Shown: positions 29,128 through 39,262 of the stretch, in pieces | How the letters are laid out: each line of letters begins with the position of its first letter | Numbering within the stretch: the first letter of the stretch is position 1 | DNA from: Pseudomonadota bacterium | GTDB lineage: Bacteria > Pseudomonadota > Alphaproteobacteria > Puniceispirillales > Marisalimonadaceae | NCBI GenBank assembly: GCA_028382005.1 | Contig: JAOESH010000004.1 | Location: 21,170-85,169 of the forward strand | Length of the DNA: 64,000 nt | Reading direction: 5' to 3' | Translations under genes and position numbers: made by a program | The notes under the pieces: generated by a model | Databases searched by the model: none | What the model was told of the DNA's origin: nothing | Seen by the model: the letters and a program-made list of their open reading frames with translations, nothing else

Positions 29128-30686
29128 TACAGAATTTCCGACTTTTTAAGATTATTTACATTAGCTCCCATTAACAACCCTACATCACTAGCAGACATTT
29201 CATTTACTGATAAAATATCACTTAAAACTCCATTATTTATTACACAAACTTTATCAGATAGTTCAAAAATTTCTTCTAAGTCTTGACTGATCAAAATAAT
29301 TGCTTTTCCTTTCTGAGATAAATTTAATAGCTTTTGTCTTATAGATGTTGCTGCTCCAATATCTACTCCCCATGTTGGTTGTGAGAAAATTGCCACTTTA
29401 GGGTCATTAGCCATTGATCTTCCTAAGATAAATTTTTGAAGATTACCACCGGATAATTGATTGGCAAGAGGGTTTGGTTCTGGGCATCTTACATCATTAT
29501 CTTTTATTATTTTATTACTTTCTTCTAAACTATTTTGTGGATTAATGAGGAAATTAGAAAAAAAGTTCTTCGTATTTTGATATTTATAATAATAAGTCAA
29601 AAATGTATTATGGTTCATTGCTAAGTTAGGAACTGTTGCATGAAGGGTGCGTTCTTCAGGTATTGGCTCAATACCTAATTTTCTTCTTGAAGTAATATTT
29701 GTTGCTCCTATTGGAATGTTATCTAGTAAAATTTCATCGTTATTTTCACAAATTGCTTCACCACTTAACATTTCCATTAATTCAATTTGACCATTACCAG
29801 CAATCCCCGCAACCCCTAATATTTCACCATAATTAATTTTTAAATTTATATTTTTTAGAGTAATTCCAAAATTATTATCTTTAATTTTATTCAAATTTAT
29901 GACTTCTAAAGCCACATTTTTACTGTTGTCAATTACACTGCTTTTTTTTAATTTAATTATTTTTTTGCCTACCATTGTTTCAGCAAGTTCTTTTGTTGAG
30001 GTTGTTTTAGCGTTGAGTGTCGAAACACATTTCCCAGATTTCAATATTGTAACTTGATCGGCTAATTCAATAATTTCTTCTAATTTATGACTAATGTACA
30101 GAATAGAACAACCAGAACTTGAAAGACGCTTCAATATTTTAAACAAGTTTTCTATTTCTTGAGGTGTAAGAACAGAAGTTGGTTCATCCATTATCAATAA
30201 TTTAGGGTTTTGCATAAGACAACGTATTATTTCTACTCTTTGTTGTTCTCCAACTGAAAGTTCACTAACAAGTCTCATTGGATCAATGAACAATTCCCAT
30301 TCTTTAGATAAGCTACTTATCTCTGAAATTAAATTTTTAAAAATAATTTTCTTGTCTAAGGCTATGAAAATATTTTCTGCTACAGTTAGAGCTGGAAACA
30401 AAGAGAAATGTTGAAAAACCATACCAATGCCATTATCTCGCGCTGATTTAGGTGAAGAAATATTTACGATATGATTATTAACTTCAATCGTACCAAAATC
30501 AGGCTTTAATACTCCGTAAAATATTTTTACAAGAGTAGATTTTCCTGCGCCATTCTCTCCTAAGAGTGCATGTATTTCGCCCTTTTTTATAGATATATCA
30601 ATGTCAATGTTAGCCTTAAAATCACCAAATGATTTGCTAATTTTTGTGGCTTTAAAAAGAATATCTAGTTCTTTTCTATTTGCCAT
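29127..30686 (-). CDS. ABC transporter ATP-binding protein (tandem ATPase, BMP-type)
   Basis: GENGAGKSTLVKIFYG Walker A, LSVGEQQRVEIIRCL signature, LIMDEPTSVLTPQE; second domain LSGGNLQKFILGRS. Confidence 0.95.
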   Translation of the reverse strand: MANRKELDILFKATKISKSFGDFKANIDIDISIKKGEIHALLGENGAGKSTLVKIFYGVLKPDFGTIEVNNHIVNISSPKSARDNGIGMVFQHFSLFPALTVAENIFIALDKKIIFKNLISEISSLSKEWELFIDPMRLVSELSVGEQQRVEIIRCLMQNPKLLIMDEPTSVLTPQEIENLFKILKRLSSSGCSILYISHKLEEIIELADQVTILKSGKCVSTLNAKTTSTKELAETMVGKKIIKLKKSSVIDNSKNVALEVINLNKIKDNNFGITLKNINLKINYGEILGVAGIAGNGQIELMEMLSGEAICENNDEILLDNIPIGATNITSRRKLGIEPIPEERTLHATVPNLAMNHNTFLTYYYKYQNTKNFFSNFLINPQNSLEESNKIIKDNDVRCPEPNPLANQLSGGNLQKFILGRSMANDPKVAIFSQPTWGVDIGAATSIRQKLLNLSQKGKAIILISQDLEEIFELSDKVCVINNGVLSDILSVNEMSASDVGLLMGANVNNLKKSEIL

Positions 30687-30752
30687 TTAAATACCTTTTA
30701 AAAAATAAACTATATCTCAAAAATCTAATTTACACATAACATTAGCATATAA

Positions 30753-30941
30753 CTAATCAATTTTTTGTTTTGAAGTTTTAAGAATAAAGCCAACTAAAAC
30801 CGCTATTGATATAAACACTATAAAAATAAAAAGATTAAAGTTAGTAACATGCATTTTATTTATACCACATGCAAAAATAATAGAAGCAATAACAACTATC
30901 ATTAGCCAATGACTCGGGAGACCTAAAAAAACTTTATTCAT
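30753..30941 (-). CDS. 62-aa two-TM membrane protein, coupled to TRAP-TAXI permease
   Basis: Start overlaps TRAP permease stop by 4 bp (ATGA); two hydrophobic segments. Confidence 0.65.
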   Translation of the reverse strand: MNKVFLGLPSHWLMIVVIASIIFACGINKMHVTNFNLFIFIVFISIAVLVGFILKTSKQKID

Positions 30942-32950
30942 GTTTGAGCCTTTAAGTTAAAATTTAATTTGCCTTGTAAAAAATAGATAAGAATTAATAG
31001 TAATAGCCCGATTGCATTACAATAAAAACCCTGTATTCCATAAAAAACTTGAAGAGGAGGTATTAAAAGACTTACAGATCCTAACAATGCTATTGATCTT
31101 TTGTACACATTTAATTTACCATTAAACCAACCTTCAAGTCCAAGTGTCATACACCAATAAGCTAATAAAACAGATATAAGGCTATAAAAACTCCAAATCC
31201 GAGGACCTTCCATTAATAAAGATGGATTATAAATAAATGCAAAAGGTACTATATATTTTGCAATTCCTACTTTACTTGATTCAAAAGCGGTTGCCATAGG
31301 AGGAGATTTTGCTATCGCGGCTGCTGCAAAAGACGCCAGCGCTACTGGGGGAGTTATTGTAGAAACAACTCCAAAATAAAAAGCAAACATATGTGCTGCT
31401 ATAGGTATAATACCTGCTTCAATGAGGGAAGGAACTATTAGCGCTGCAACTGTTATATATACTGCAGTAGTAGTCATTCCCATACCTAGGATAATAGCCG
31501 AAATAGCTGTTAAGCATAATAAAGGAAATAGCATGCCACCAGATAGCTCTATAACTGATTGAGTAAACTTTAGACCAAGCCCTGAAACAAATACAGATCC
31601 AATAATAATACCTGCACAAGCACAAGCGATGGTAACAGGCACTGTTGATTTTATACCACTTTCAAATGCACCAAGCAGATCTATAACTGACATACGTGTA
31701 TTTTTTTTATAAAAACTTAATAGAATGACTGATACAATGCTCCAAAAACCAGCGGTCATAGCAGTTTTACCATAAATTAGTAGGCCGATAAGAACCGCTA
31801 GTGAAAGCAACATATGCCAGCCATCTTTAAGAACTTCCCACACATTCGGCAGCATAGATTTATCAATTTTTTCAATTCCATGTTTTTCTGCTTCAATATG
31901 AACCATGAAATATATAGTCACAAAGTACAAGAAGGCTGGAATAATAGCAGCTAAGATTACATAAGTATAAGGAGCTTCAAGAAACTCAGCCATAATAAAT
32001 GCAGCAGCGCCCATTATTGGGGGAGTAATTTGTCCACCTGATGATGCACAGGCTTCAACGGCAGCGGCAAATTTAGCTCTATATCCATAATTTTTCATTA
32101 ACGGAATAGTAAAAGATCCAGTTGTTACTACGTTAGCTACGGCAGAACCGTATACCGTGCCAGTCATGCCAGACGCAACAACAGCTGCTTTTGCTGGTCC
32201 CCCCGTTCTATGACCTGTTAATGAAACTGCTAAATCAACAAAAAATCTCCCAACACCTGATCTAATAAGGACACCGCCGAAGATAATAAATAGTACAATG
32301 TATGTTGATGCTACGTATAAAGGTATTCCGTAAATACCATCTGAAGTCATAAATAGTGTATCGATGTATTTAGATAATCTTGTTGGTGGTCCGTAGAAAA
32401 AACCAAAAAATTTATGAGCGTATAGAGCATGCATCATAAAAAAACCTGCAACGAATACCATAGCCCACCCAACTGCTCTTCTAGTTGCATCTAAGACTAA
32501 AAACATTAATATAGAGCCAGTAATAATATCGCCTATGTATTTATCTCCATATCTCATGGTAAAAGATTCAATATCCCAAAGGGTCCAAAATTGAACAAAT
32601 AATATCAACCCAATGATAATAAAGTCATAACTGAAACCAAATAACCTAAGATAATCAGATGAATTTTTATTCAAGAAAATAGGCTCTTTTAAGCTTGTTC
32701 TATAAGCAGGGTAAATAAAAACAGCTAATATCATCATTATGGAGAGGTGAATTGACCTAAAAGATCTTCCTTCAGGTGTACCATAAACTGCTACAAATAA
32801 ATGATAAAAAGCAAGCCCAATTGATAACCAAGAACATATAATTATTAACCAATATGCTAAAGTTTTATCTTTATTCCATTCTATTAATACGTCTAAAAAG
32901 CTGAGCTCTTTAACTTCATTATAGATTAGTTTTTTTTGATTTTGAGACAT
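30938..32950 (-). CDS. TRAP transporter fused permease (DctMQ, TAXI type)
   Basis: SGVGRFFVDLAVSLTGHRTGGPAKAAVVASGMTGTVYGSAVANVVTTGSFTIPLMK; GGQITPPIMGAAAFIMAEFLE. Confidence 0.95.
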   Translation of the reverse strand: MSQNQKKLIYNEVKELSFLDVLIEWNKDKTLAYWLIIICSWLSIGLAFYHLFVAVYGTPEGRSFRSIHLSIMMILAVFIYPAYRTSLKEPIFLNKNSSDYLRLFGFSYDFIIIGLILFVQFWTLWDIESFTMRYGDKYIGDIITGSILMFLVLDATRRAVGWAMVFVAGFFMMHALYAHKFFGFFYGPPTRLSKYIDTLFMTSDGIYGIPLYVASTYIVLFIIFGGVLIRSGVGRFFVDLAVSLTGHRTGGPAKAAVVASGMTGTVYGSAVANVVTTGSFTIPLMKNYGYRAKFAAAVEACASSGGQITPPIMGAAAFIMAEFLEAPYTYVILAAIIPAFLYFVTIYFMVHIEAEKHGIEKIDKSMLPNVWEVLKDGWHMLLSLAVLIGLLIYGKTAMTAGFWSIVSVILLSFYKKNTRMSVIDLLGAFESGIKSTVPVTIACACAGIIIGSVFVSGLGLKFTQSVIELSGGMLFPLLCLTAISAIILGMGMTTTAVYITVAALIVPSLIEAGIIPIAAHMFAFYFGVVSTITPPVALASFAAAAIAKSPPMATAFESSKVGIAKYIVPFAFIYNPSLLMEGPRIWSFYSLISVLLAYWCMTLGLEGWFNGKLNVYKRSIALLGSVSLLIPPLQVFYGIQGFYCNAIGLLLLILIYFLQGKLNFNLKAQT

Positions 32951-32972
32951 TTTATAAATTTGAAAATTATAG

Positions 32973-33002
32973 AAAAAAAAGGCACATTTCTGTGCCTTTT
33001 TT
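32973..33002 (-). terminator. Terminator-like hairpin AAAAAAAAGGCACA-TTTC-TGTGCCTTTTTT between TAXI SBP and TRAP permease
   Basis: 6-bp GC-containing stem plus A/T flanks giving a U tract on either strand. Confidence 0.75.
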
Positions 33003-33008
33003 ATTAAA

Positions 33009-34013
33009 TTACATTACACCTTGTTCTTTATAATACTTTGCAGCACCAGGATGAATAGGAACAGCGGCCCCATTAACAGCATCTTTCATCAATACTTTTT
33101 TCCATACACCTTTAACTTTTACAAATTCGGCATGGTTATCCCAAAAAACCTTAGTCATTTTATAAACTAAATCATCAGATAGATCTTTATGAACTATCAT
33201 TGATGTAACAATGCCTAAAGTAGGAATGTCTTTATCAAGGGATTTATAAGCACTAGCTGGGATTTTACCATAGATATATCCAGGATTGTTTTTAACAATT
33301 CTATCAATTCTATCTTTAGGTAATCCAATAAATCTTATACCAGGGCTATTCTCTAGTTCAATAAAGCTTGCTTGTGGTACTGAAGTTGCAGCCATAAATA
33401 CATCAGCTTGTCCATCTTTCATTAAGGCAACTGATTCCTTATAACTAACCATATGCACAACCCCACCATTTTTTTTGATTGTACTAAAATCATAACCATA
33501 ATCTTTTATAATAGATTCACAAAAAGCTGTCCCAGTCCATTTTGGTTTACCCGGGCTGATATTTGCAGATTTCATATCTTCAAAAGTTTTGATTTTTGAG
33601 TCTGCTCTTACTGCAACTTGGAATGCTGCAGGATATAAAGTGGCAAAATATCTTACATTCTTATGAGCTTTCTTAAATTTCCCTTTTCCAGAATATCCAT
33701 TTGCTACTGTATGCGCATATGTCCAACCAATTTCTGCATCACCACCATCAACGGACATTACGTTAGAAATACCACCACCAGAAGTATTGGAAGTTGATAC
33801 ACCTTTTATATTGCTTTCAATCGTTTGCATAACCTTTGCACCTAGTGGATACCAAGAACCACCTGATGGACCTGACACCATTCTTATGAACTGATCTGCG
33901 TTAGCAATTGATGCAGTTGCTAACAAAGAAGAAGCAACCAATATTGCACTTGAAATACGTTTCATTAAAACCCCCAAATTAATTAAGTTGAATAAGTAAG
34001 TTTCCAATATCAC
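33009..34013 (-). CDS. TAXI family TRAP transporter solute-binding subunit
   Basis: FIRMVSGPSGGSWYPLGAKVMQTIES; GGDAEIGWTYAHT; signal peptide (start possibly internal Met at MKRISSAIL). Confidence 0.92.
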   Translation of the reverse strand: MILETYLFNLINLGVLMKRISSAILVASSLLATASIANADQFIRMVSGPSGGSWYPLGAKVMQTIESNIKGVSTSNTSGGGISNVMSVDGGDAEIGWTYAHTVANGYSGKGKFKKAHKNVRYFATLYPAAFQVAVRADSKIKTFEDMKSANISPGKPKWTGTAFCESIIKDYGYDFSTIKKNGGVVHMVSYKESVALMKDGQADVFMAATSVPQASFIELENSPGIRFIGLPKDRIDRIVKNNPGYIYGKIPASAYKSLDKDIPTLGIVTSMIVHKDLSDDLVYKMTKVFWDNHAEFVKVKGVWKKVLMKDAVNGAAVPIHPGAAKYYKEQGVM

Positions 34014-34077
34014 TACTTATTATTACAAAGGTCAAGAAAATGTTATATTATTTTTTTAATAGCTTATTTTTAAAAAA

Positions 34078-34091
34078 TTTAACTAGTTAAA
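34078..34091. promoter_or_regulatory. 14-bp perfect palindrome TTTAACTAGTTAAA in divergent TAXI/HMGL-like intergenic region
   Basis: Read directly. Confidence 0.35.
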
Positions 34092-34147
34092 AAAATAATG
34101 TTAAATATTATAAAGTTTTTTATTAAATAATTTGAAGGGTTTTATAG

Positions 34148-35086
34148 ATGGATATTAAAGAAGTTAAGATTACAGAAGTAGGCCCAAGAGATGGGTTTCA
34201 ATCAGAAAAAACTGTTCTAAAAACTGAAGATAAAATTGATATAATAAATAATCTTATTGAAGCAGGGTTCCCTAGAATTGAAGTTTCCTCTTTTGTGTCA
34301 CCTAAAGCTATTCCTCAATTAGCTGATGCTGAAATAATATTAAATAAAGTAAATAGAAGTTCCAAAACAACATTAGCTGCTCTAGTTCCCAACGCTAGGG
34401 GAGCTCTAAGAGCAGTTGAAGCTAAACTTGATGAAATTGTTGTTTTCCTTTCTGCATCTGAAAGTCATAATAAAAAAAATGTAAATAGAAGCGTCAAAGA
34501 ATCATTATCAGGTTTTAAAGAGATTGCCGATATTGCTGGAAAAAATAATATACCCATTCAAGGGGACATTGCCACTGCTTTTGGATGTCCTTTTGAGGGT
34601 AATATTTCACCAAAAAAATTAGCTGATATTTCAAAAGAGTACAAACTAATGGGGTTTAAAGGGGTTACTTTAGGAGATACTACGGGAATGGCAACTCCTC
34701 CTGTTGTAATAGATGCAATTAGTGCTATTAGGAATAATGTTCCAGATTTTAATATTACATTACATTTTCATAATACCAGGGGGGTAGGTCTTGCAAATGT
34801 GATGTCTGGTTTAAATTTAGGAATTACTGACTATGAGAGTTGTTTTGGTGGAATGGGTGGTTGTCCGTTTGCTCCAAATGCTACTGGCAATATTTGTTCT
34901 GAAGACCTTATATATTTATTACACGAAATGGAAATAGAGACGGGAATTGATTTAGATAAAATAATATCAATTGCTAAAAAAGTTGAAAATTTAGTTGGTC
35001 ATAAACTTCCTGGTCAAGTAATGAGAGCTGGTCATAGATTATTATCGTATTCTATGGACGAAGTGCCTACAGCAGTTGGTGTTTAG
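34148..35086 (+). CDS. Hydroxymethylglutaryl-CoA lyase family protein
   Basis: ITEVGPRDGFQSEK, VTLGDTTGMATPPVV, LHFHNTRGVGLANVMSGLNLGITDYESCFGGMGGCPFAPNATGN. Confidence 0.93.
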   Translation: MDIKEVKITEVGPRDGFQSEKTVLKTEDKIDIINNLIEAGFPRIEVSSFVSPKAIPQLADAEIILNKVNRSSKTTLAALVPNARGALRAVEAKLDEIVVFLSASESHNKKNVNRSVKESLSGFKEIADIAGKNNIPIQGDIATAFGCPFEGNISPKKLADISKEYKLMGFKGVTLGDTTGMATPPVVIDAISAIRNNVPDFNITLHFHNTRGVGLANVMSGLNLGITDYESCFGGMGGCPFAPNATGNICSEDLIYLLHEMEIETGIDLDKIISIAKKVENLVGHKLPGQVMRAGHRLLSYSMDEVPTAVGV

Positions 35087-36238
35087 ATGGCAATACAAAA
35101 TAATAATGGTGCTCTTTCAGGTATAAAAGTTATTGATCTTACAAGAGTTCTCTCAGGACCGTTTTGCACTATGTTGTTAGCTGACATGGGTGCTGAAGTC
35201 ATAAAAATTGAACCACCAAAAGGTGATAATGTTAGAAATCAGGGAGACATGATCGATGGTTATAGCTCATATTTTGCCCAGTTTAATAGAAATAAGAAAT
35301 CAGTAATTTTAGACTTATATAAAGAAACAGATAAAGAAATTCTTAAATCGTTATTAAGTGACGCAGATGTTGTTGTAGAAAATTTTAAAGCCGGGGTTTT
35401 TGCTAAAATGGGTTTTAATGACCAAGTTTTAAAGTCTATAAACTCAAGGCTAGTCAGAGCATCAGTAAATGGTTTTGGTAGTAAAGGGGAAATGAGTGAA
35501 AGGCCTGCATTTGATTTTATCGCTCAGGCTTTAAGCGGATTTATGTCTTTAAACGGAACAGAAGATAGTGGTCCAATGCGAGCTGCTATGCCCATTTCAG
35601 ATTTAGTTGCAGGACTATATTGTTCTTTTGGTATTGTGTGTGCTCTTCAATCAAGGATAAAAAGCAATAGAGGGCAAAGAGTCGAATCAAGTTTGACGTC
35701 TGGATTAATTTCAATGATGGCCTATTTATCATCTGAAAGTTTTGTAAAAGGGACAGCTCCAAAAAAATCAGGTAATAATCATCCTATTTTAGCACCCTAT
35801 GGCTTGTTTAAATCATCAGATGGAGAGGTTGCTGTAGCTCCGGCAAGTGATAAATTTTGTGTAATCTTTTTGGAATGTATTGAATTATCAAGCTTGTTAA
35901 ATCAAGAAATTTATAAAGATAACGAAAATAGAATGAAAAATAGACAAAGTTTAAATGATATAATTAATAATAAAATGAAACAGAAAACGTCTGATTATTG
36001 GATTGAAAAACTAAATTATGCGGGTTGTCCTGCAGCTAAAGTGGCTTCACTTCCAGAAGCTCTTAATAGTCAATTGATAAAAGATACGGAAATGGTGATA
36101 AGCTCATCAGGTCCAGAAGGAAGAAAAATTAAAATGACAGGGTTCCCAGTGAAATTATCCGAAACACCGGCCCAGCTCTATAGATCTCCTCCATTGTTAG
36201 GAGAGCATACAGAAGAAGTTTTAAAAAACATCAAATAA
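35087..36238 (+). CDS. CaiB/BaiF family CoA transferase
   Basis: GIKVIDLTRVLSGPFCTMLLADMGAEVIKIEPPKGD, VVENFKAGVFAKMGF. Confidence 0.94.
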   Translation: MAIQNNNGALSGIKVIDLTRVLSGPFCTMLLADMGAEVIKIEPPKGDNVRNQGDMIDGYSSYFAQFNRNKKSVILDLYKETDKEILKSLLSDADVVVENFKAGVFAKMGFNDQVLKSINSRLVRASVNGFGSKGEMSERPAFDFIAQALSGFMSLNGTEDSGPMRAAMPISDLVAGLYCSFGIVCALQSRIKSNRGQRVESSLTSGLISMMAYLSSESFVKGTAPKKSGNNHPILAPYGLFKSSDGEVAVAPASDKFCVIFLECIELSSLLNQEIYKDNENRMKNRQSLNDIINNKMKQKTSDYWIEKLNYAGCPAAKVASLPEALNSQLIKDTEMVISSSGPEGRKIKMTGFPVKLSETPAQLYRSPPLLGEHTEEVLKNIK

Positions 36239-36243
36239 TAACA

Positions 36244-37050
36244 TTGAAGGAATTTAATATGGACCTAGAAACTATTAATTTTAAAATTGAAGATAATATT
36301 GCATTTATTGAACTAAACAGACCAAAACATTATAATTCTTTAAATCAAACTATGGCAGAGGACTTATTTCAAGTCTCATTAGAATGCGACGACAATCCTA
36401 ATATTAGGTCTGTTTTGATGAGTGGAGCAGGAGAAGATGCCTTCTGTGCTGGTGGAGACGTAAATTCTTTTTATAAATATGGTGAGAAGACCTCTAGTCA
36501 TCTAAAAGAAGTTACAACAATCCTTCACGGAGCAATCTCTAGACTTTCAAGAATGAATGCACCTTTAATTGTAGCGGTAAACGGAGTTGCGGCTGGTGCT
36601 GGTTTTTCTTTTGTTGGTTTTGCAGATATGGCAATTGCGTCCTCAAATGCTACATTTGTTTCAGCTTATTCTAAAATAGGATTAACCCCAGATGGATCTT
36701 CTAGTTACTTTCTTCCAAGAATTATTGGTACAAGAAGATACACAGAGCTTTTATTAACAAATAGAGTTTTAAGTGCAAAAGAAGCACTTGATTGGGGGTT
36801 AATAAATAAAGTTGTTGATTTTAAAGATCTAAAAGATGAAGCACATAATTTAGCTAAAAAAATAGCAGAAGGTCCGTCTCTAGCATTTGGTAAATTAAAA
36901 AACTTGGTTCACAACAGTTTCTTAGATTCATTAGAAGGACAAATGGAGTATGAAGCTAGGATGATTGCTGAGTCTGCCAAAACAAAAGATGGAATGAATG
37001 GTATTGAAGCTTTTGTTAATAAAAAATCAGTGTCATTCAAAGGTAAATAA
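36244..37050 (+). CDS. Enoyl-CoA hydratase/isomerase family protein
   Basis: AFCAGGDVNSF, VNGVAAGAGFSFVGFADMAIAS; probable start 36259 (MDLETIN). Confidence 0.93.
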   Translation: MKEFNMDLETINFKIEDNIAFIELNRPKHYNSLNQTMAEDLFQVSLECDDNPNIRSVLMSGAGEDAFCAGGDVNSFYKYGEKTSSHLKEVTTILHGAISRLSRMNAPLIVAVNGVAAGAGFSFVGFADMAIASSNATFVSAYSKIGLTPDGSSSYFLPRIIGTRRYTELLLTNRVLSAKEALDWGLINKVVDFKDLKDEAHNLAKKIAEGPSLAFGKLKNLVHNSFLDSLEGQMEYEARMIAESAKTKDGMNGIEAFVNKKSVSFKGK

Positions 37051-37062
37051 GAAAGTAATTTT

Positions 37063-38154
37063 ATGACAATCAATTTAATAGCTTTTGATGGTGACGGTAT
37101 TGGCCCAGAAATAATGACTTCAACTTTGGAGGTAATTAACCATTTGAACACTAAATTAAGTTTAGACGTCAATATTGAAAAAGAGCTTATAGGTATAAAA
37201 TCTTTAAAAGCTTTGGGAACAACTTTACCAGAAAAAGCTTTATTAAAATCAAAAGAAGCGGATGGAATTATTTTAGGTCCAGTAGACCATAATAATTATC
37301 CTATTAAATCAGATGGTGGAGTTAATCCATCAGGTGTCCTCCGGATTGAATTAGATTTGTTTGCCAATATAAGGCCAGCCAAAAATTATAATAATGTTCA
37401 ATCTCTTTCTAAAAACATGGATTTAGTAATTGTAAGGGAAAATACTGAGGGGTTCTATGCAGACAGAAATATGGTTGATGGTAACGGTGAATTTAGTCCT
37501 GTTGAAGGGGTCGGTCTCGCATTTAGAAAAATTACAAAAAAAGCTTCATTAAGAATTGCTGAAGAAGCTTTTAACATTGCTAATAACATATCCTTATCAA
37601 GAGATAAAAAAATAAAAGTACATGCTATTCACAAAGCAAATGTAATGAGATTAACGGATGGAATTTTTTTAGATGCCTGTCGTCAAATTTCTTCGAAATA
37701 TAATGATATACATTATGAAGAGATGTTAGTTGATGCTTGCGCCGCTCACATTGTAAGGGATTCAAGTCAATTTGATATTATTGTAACTACTAATATGTTT
37801 GGTGATATATTATCAGATTTAGCTACAGAATTATCTGGTTCTTTGGGTTTGGCAGGCTCATTAAATTCTGGTGAAAATTTTGCTATGGCTCAGGCACAAC
37901 ATGGTTCAGCGAATGACATTGCCGGGAAAAACACTGCTAACCCAATATCACTAATTTTATCTGCAAGCATGTTATTAAATTGGTTAGGAGAAAAAAGAAA
38001 GTTGGATAACTTTATTTTAGCATCGAGTTTAATAAATAATTCTGTTATAAAACTTTTAGAAACTGATGAAAACTTAACAAAAGATCTTGGTGGAACAGCT
38101 TCAACTCAAGAAACAACAAAAAAATTAATTAGTATTTTGAATCACTTTATTTAA
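37063..38154 (+). CDS. Isocitrate/isopropylmalate dehydrogenase family protein
   Basis: AFDGDGIGPEIM, VIVRENTEGFYADRN, HAIHKANVMRLTDGIF, TTNMFGDILSDLATELSGSLGLAGSLN. Confidence 0.92.
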   Translation: MTINLIAFDGDGIGPEIMTSTLEVINHLNTKLSLDVNIEKELIGIKSLKALGTTLPEKALLKSKEADGIILGPVDHNNYPIKSDGGVNPSGVLRIELDLFANIRPAKNYNNVQSLSKNMDLVIVRENTEGFYADRNMVDGNGEFSPVEGVGLAFRKITKKASLRIAEEAFNIANNISLSRDKKIKVHAIHKANVMRLTDGIFLDACRQISSKYNDIHYEEMLVDACAAHIVRDSSQFDIIVTTNMFGDILSDLATELSGSLGLAGSLNSGENFAMAQAQHGSANDIAGKNTANPISLILSASMLLNWLGEKRKLDNFILASSLINNSVIKLLETDENLTKDLGGTASTQETTKKLISILNHFI

Positions 38155-38161
38155 TAAAATT

Positions 38162-39262
38162 ATGTCAGATCAAATATCAATACCTACAGTTTATATGCGT
38201 GGAGGCACCTCTAAGGGTTTGCTGTTCAATAAAAAAGATTTGCCTAGTGATCAAACTAGATTAACAAACTATTTGCTTGCAGCCATGGGATCTCCAGATA
38301 CAAGACAAATTAATGGAATGGGTGGAGCCACTTCAGTCACTAATAAAGTTTGCATTATTTCAAAAAGCGAACTTGCTAATGTTGATATTGATTATTTTTT
38401 TGCTCAAGTTTTAGTTGATGAAGCTAAGGTTGATTACGGACCTACATGTGGAAATATGCTCTCTGCTGTTGGTCCTTTTGCTATAGAACAAGGTTTAATT
38501 GAAGCTACAGAAACTTATACAAAAATTGTAATTAGGTCGGTGAATACTGGCTCTATAATTGATGCAACCATTCCTACTCCTAAAAAATTAGTAACTTACT
38601 CTGGTGATTATGAAATTGCAGGGGTTCCAGGTAATGGCTCTCCAATCCTATTAAAATTTAAAAATATTGTTGGAGGAGCTACTGGAAAGCTATTGCCTGC
38701 AGGACACACAACAACAAATATAAAGGGTATTGAAGTCACCTGTTTAGATGTGTCAATGCCAATTGTCATGGCTAAGGCAAAAGATTTTGGTATAGAGGGT
38801 AATGAAACTTCTTTAGTTTTAAATTCTAATAAAAATTTATTAAAAAATATTGAAGAAATACGATTGCTAGCAGGTTTAGAAATGGGCATGGGAAATGTAA
38901 ATGGTAAGGTCTTACCTAAATTTGCATTGCTGTCTAAGCCTTTGCAAGGAGGGACAATTACCTCAAGATATTTTACTCCTAAAACATGTCACGAATCCCA
39001 TGCCGCAACGGGTACTAATTGTGTTGCTTCTGCATGCTTAATTTCAGGAACTGTGGCTTCAAAAATTGCAAATATTAAAGCTACTGGAGAAGATAAAGTT
39101 ATGATTGAGCATCCTTTAGGTTCTATAGATTGTATTGTTGAAACTTCAAGGACAATCCAGGAAACAGATAGTAATTATATAAAATCATGCGGAGTATATC
39201 GAACCTCAAGAAAAATTATGGGTGGAAACATCTATATTCCAAAAGATATTGAAAATGAATAA
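38162..39262 (+). CDS. PrpF family isomerase (aconitate/oxalomesaconate isomerase-like)
   Basis: VYMRGGTSKGLLF, GPTCGNMLSAVGPFAIEQGL, CHESHAATGTNCVASACLISGTV. Confidence 0.9.
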   Translation: MSDQISIPTVYMRGGTSKGLLFNKKDLPSDQTRLTNYLLAAMGSPDTRQINGMGGATSVTNKVCIISKSELANVDIDYFFAQVLVDEAKVDYGPTCGNMLSAVGPFAIEQGLIEATETYTKIVIRSVNTGSIIDATIPTPKKLVTYSGDYEIAGVPGNGSPILLKFKNIVGGATGKLLPAGHTTTNIKGIEVTCLDVSMPIVMAKAKDFGIEGNETSLVLNSNKNLLKNIEEIRLLAGLEMGMGNVNGKVLPKFALLSKPLQGGTITSRYFTPKTCHESHAATGTNCVASACLISGTVASKIANIKATGEDKVMIEHPLGSIDCIVETSRTIQETDSNYIKSCGVYRTSRKIMGGNIYIPKDIENE

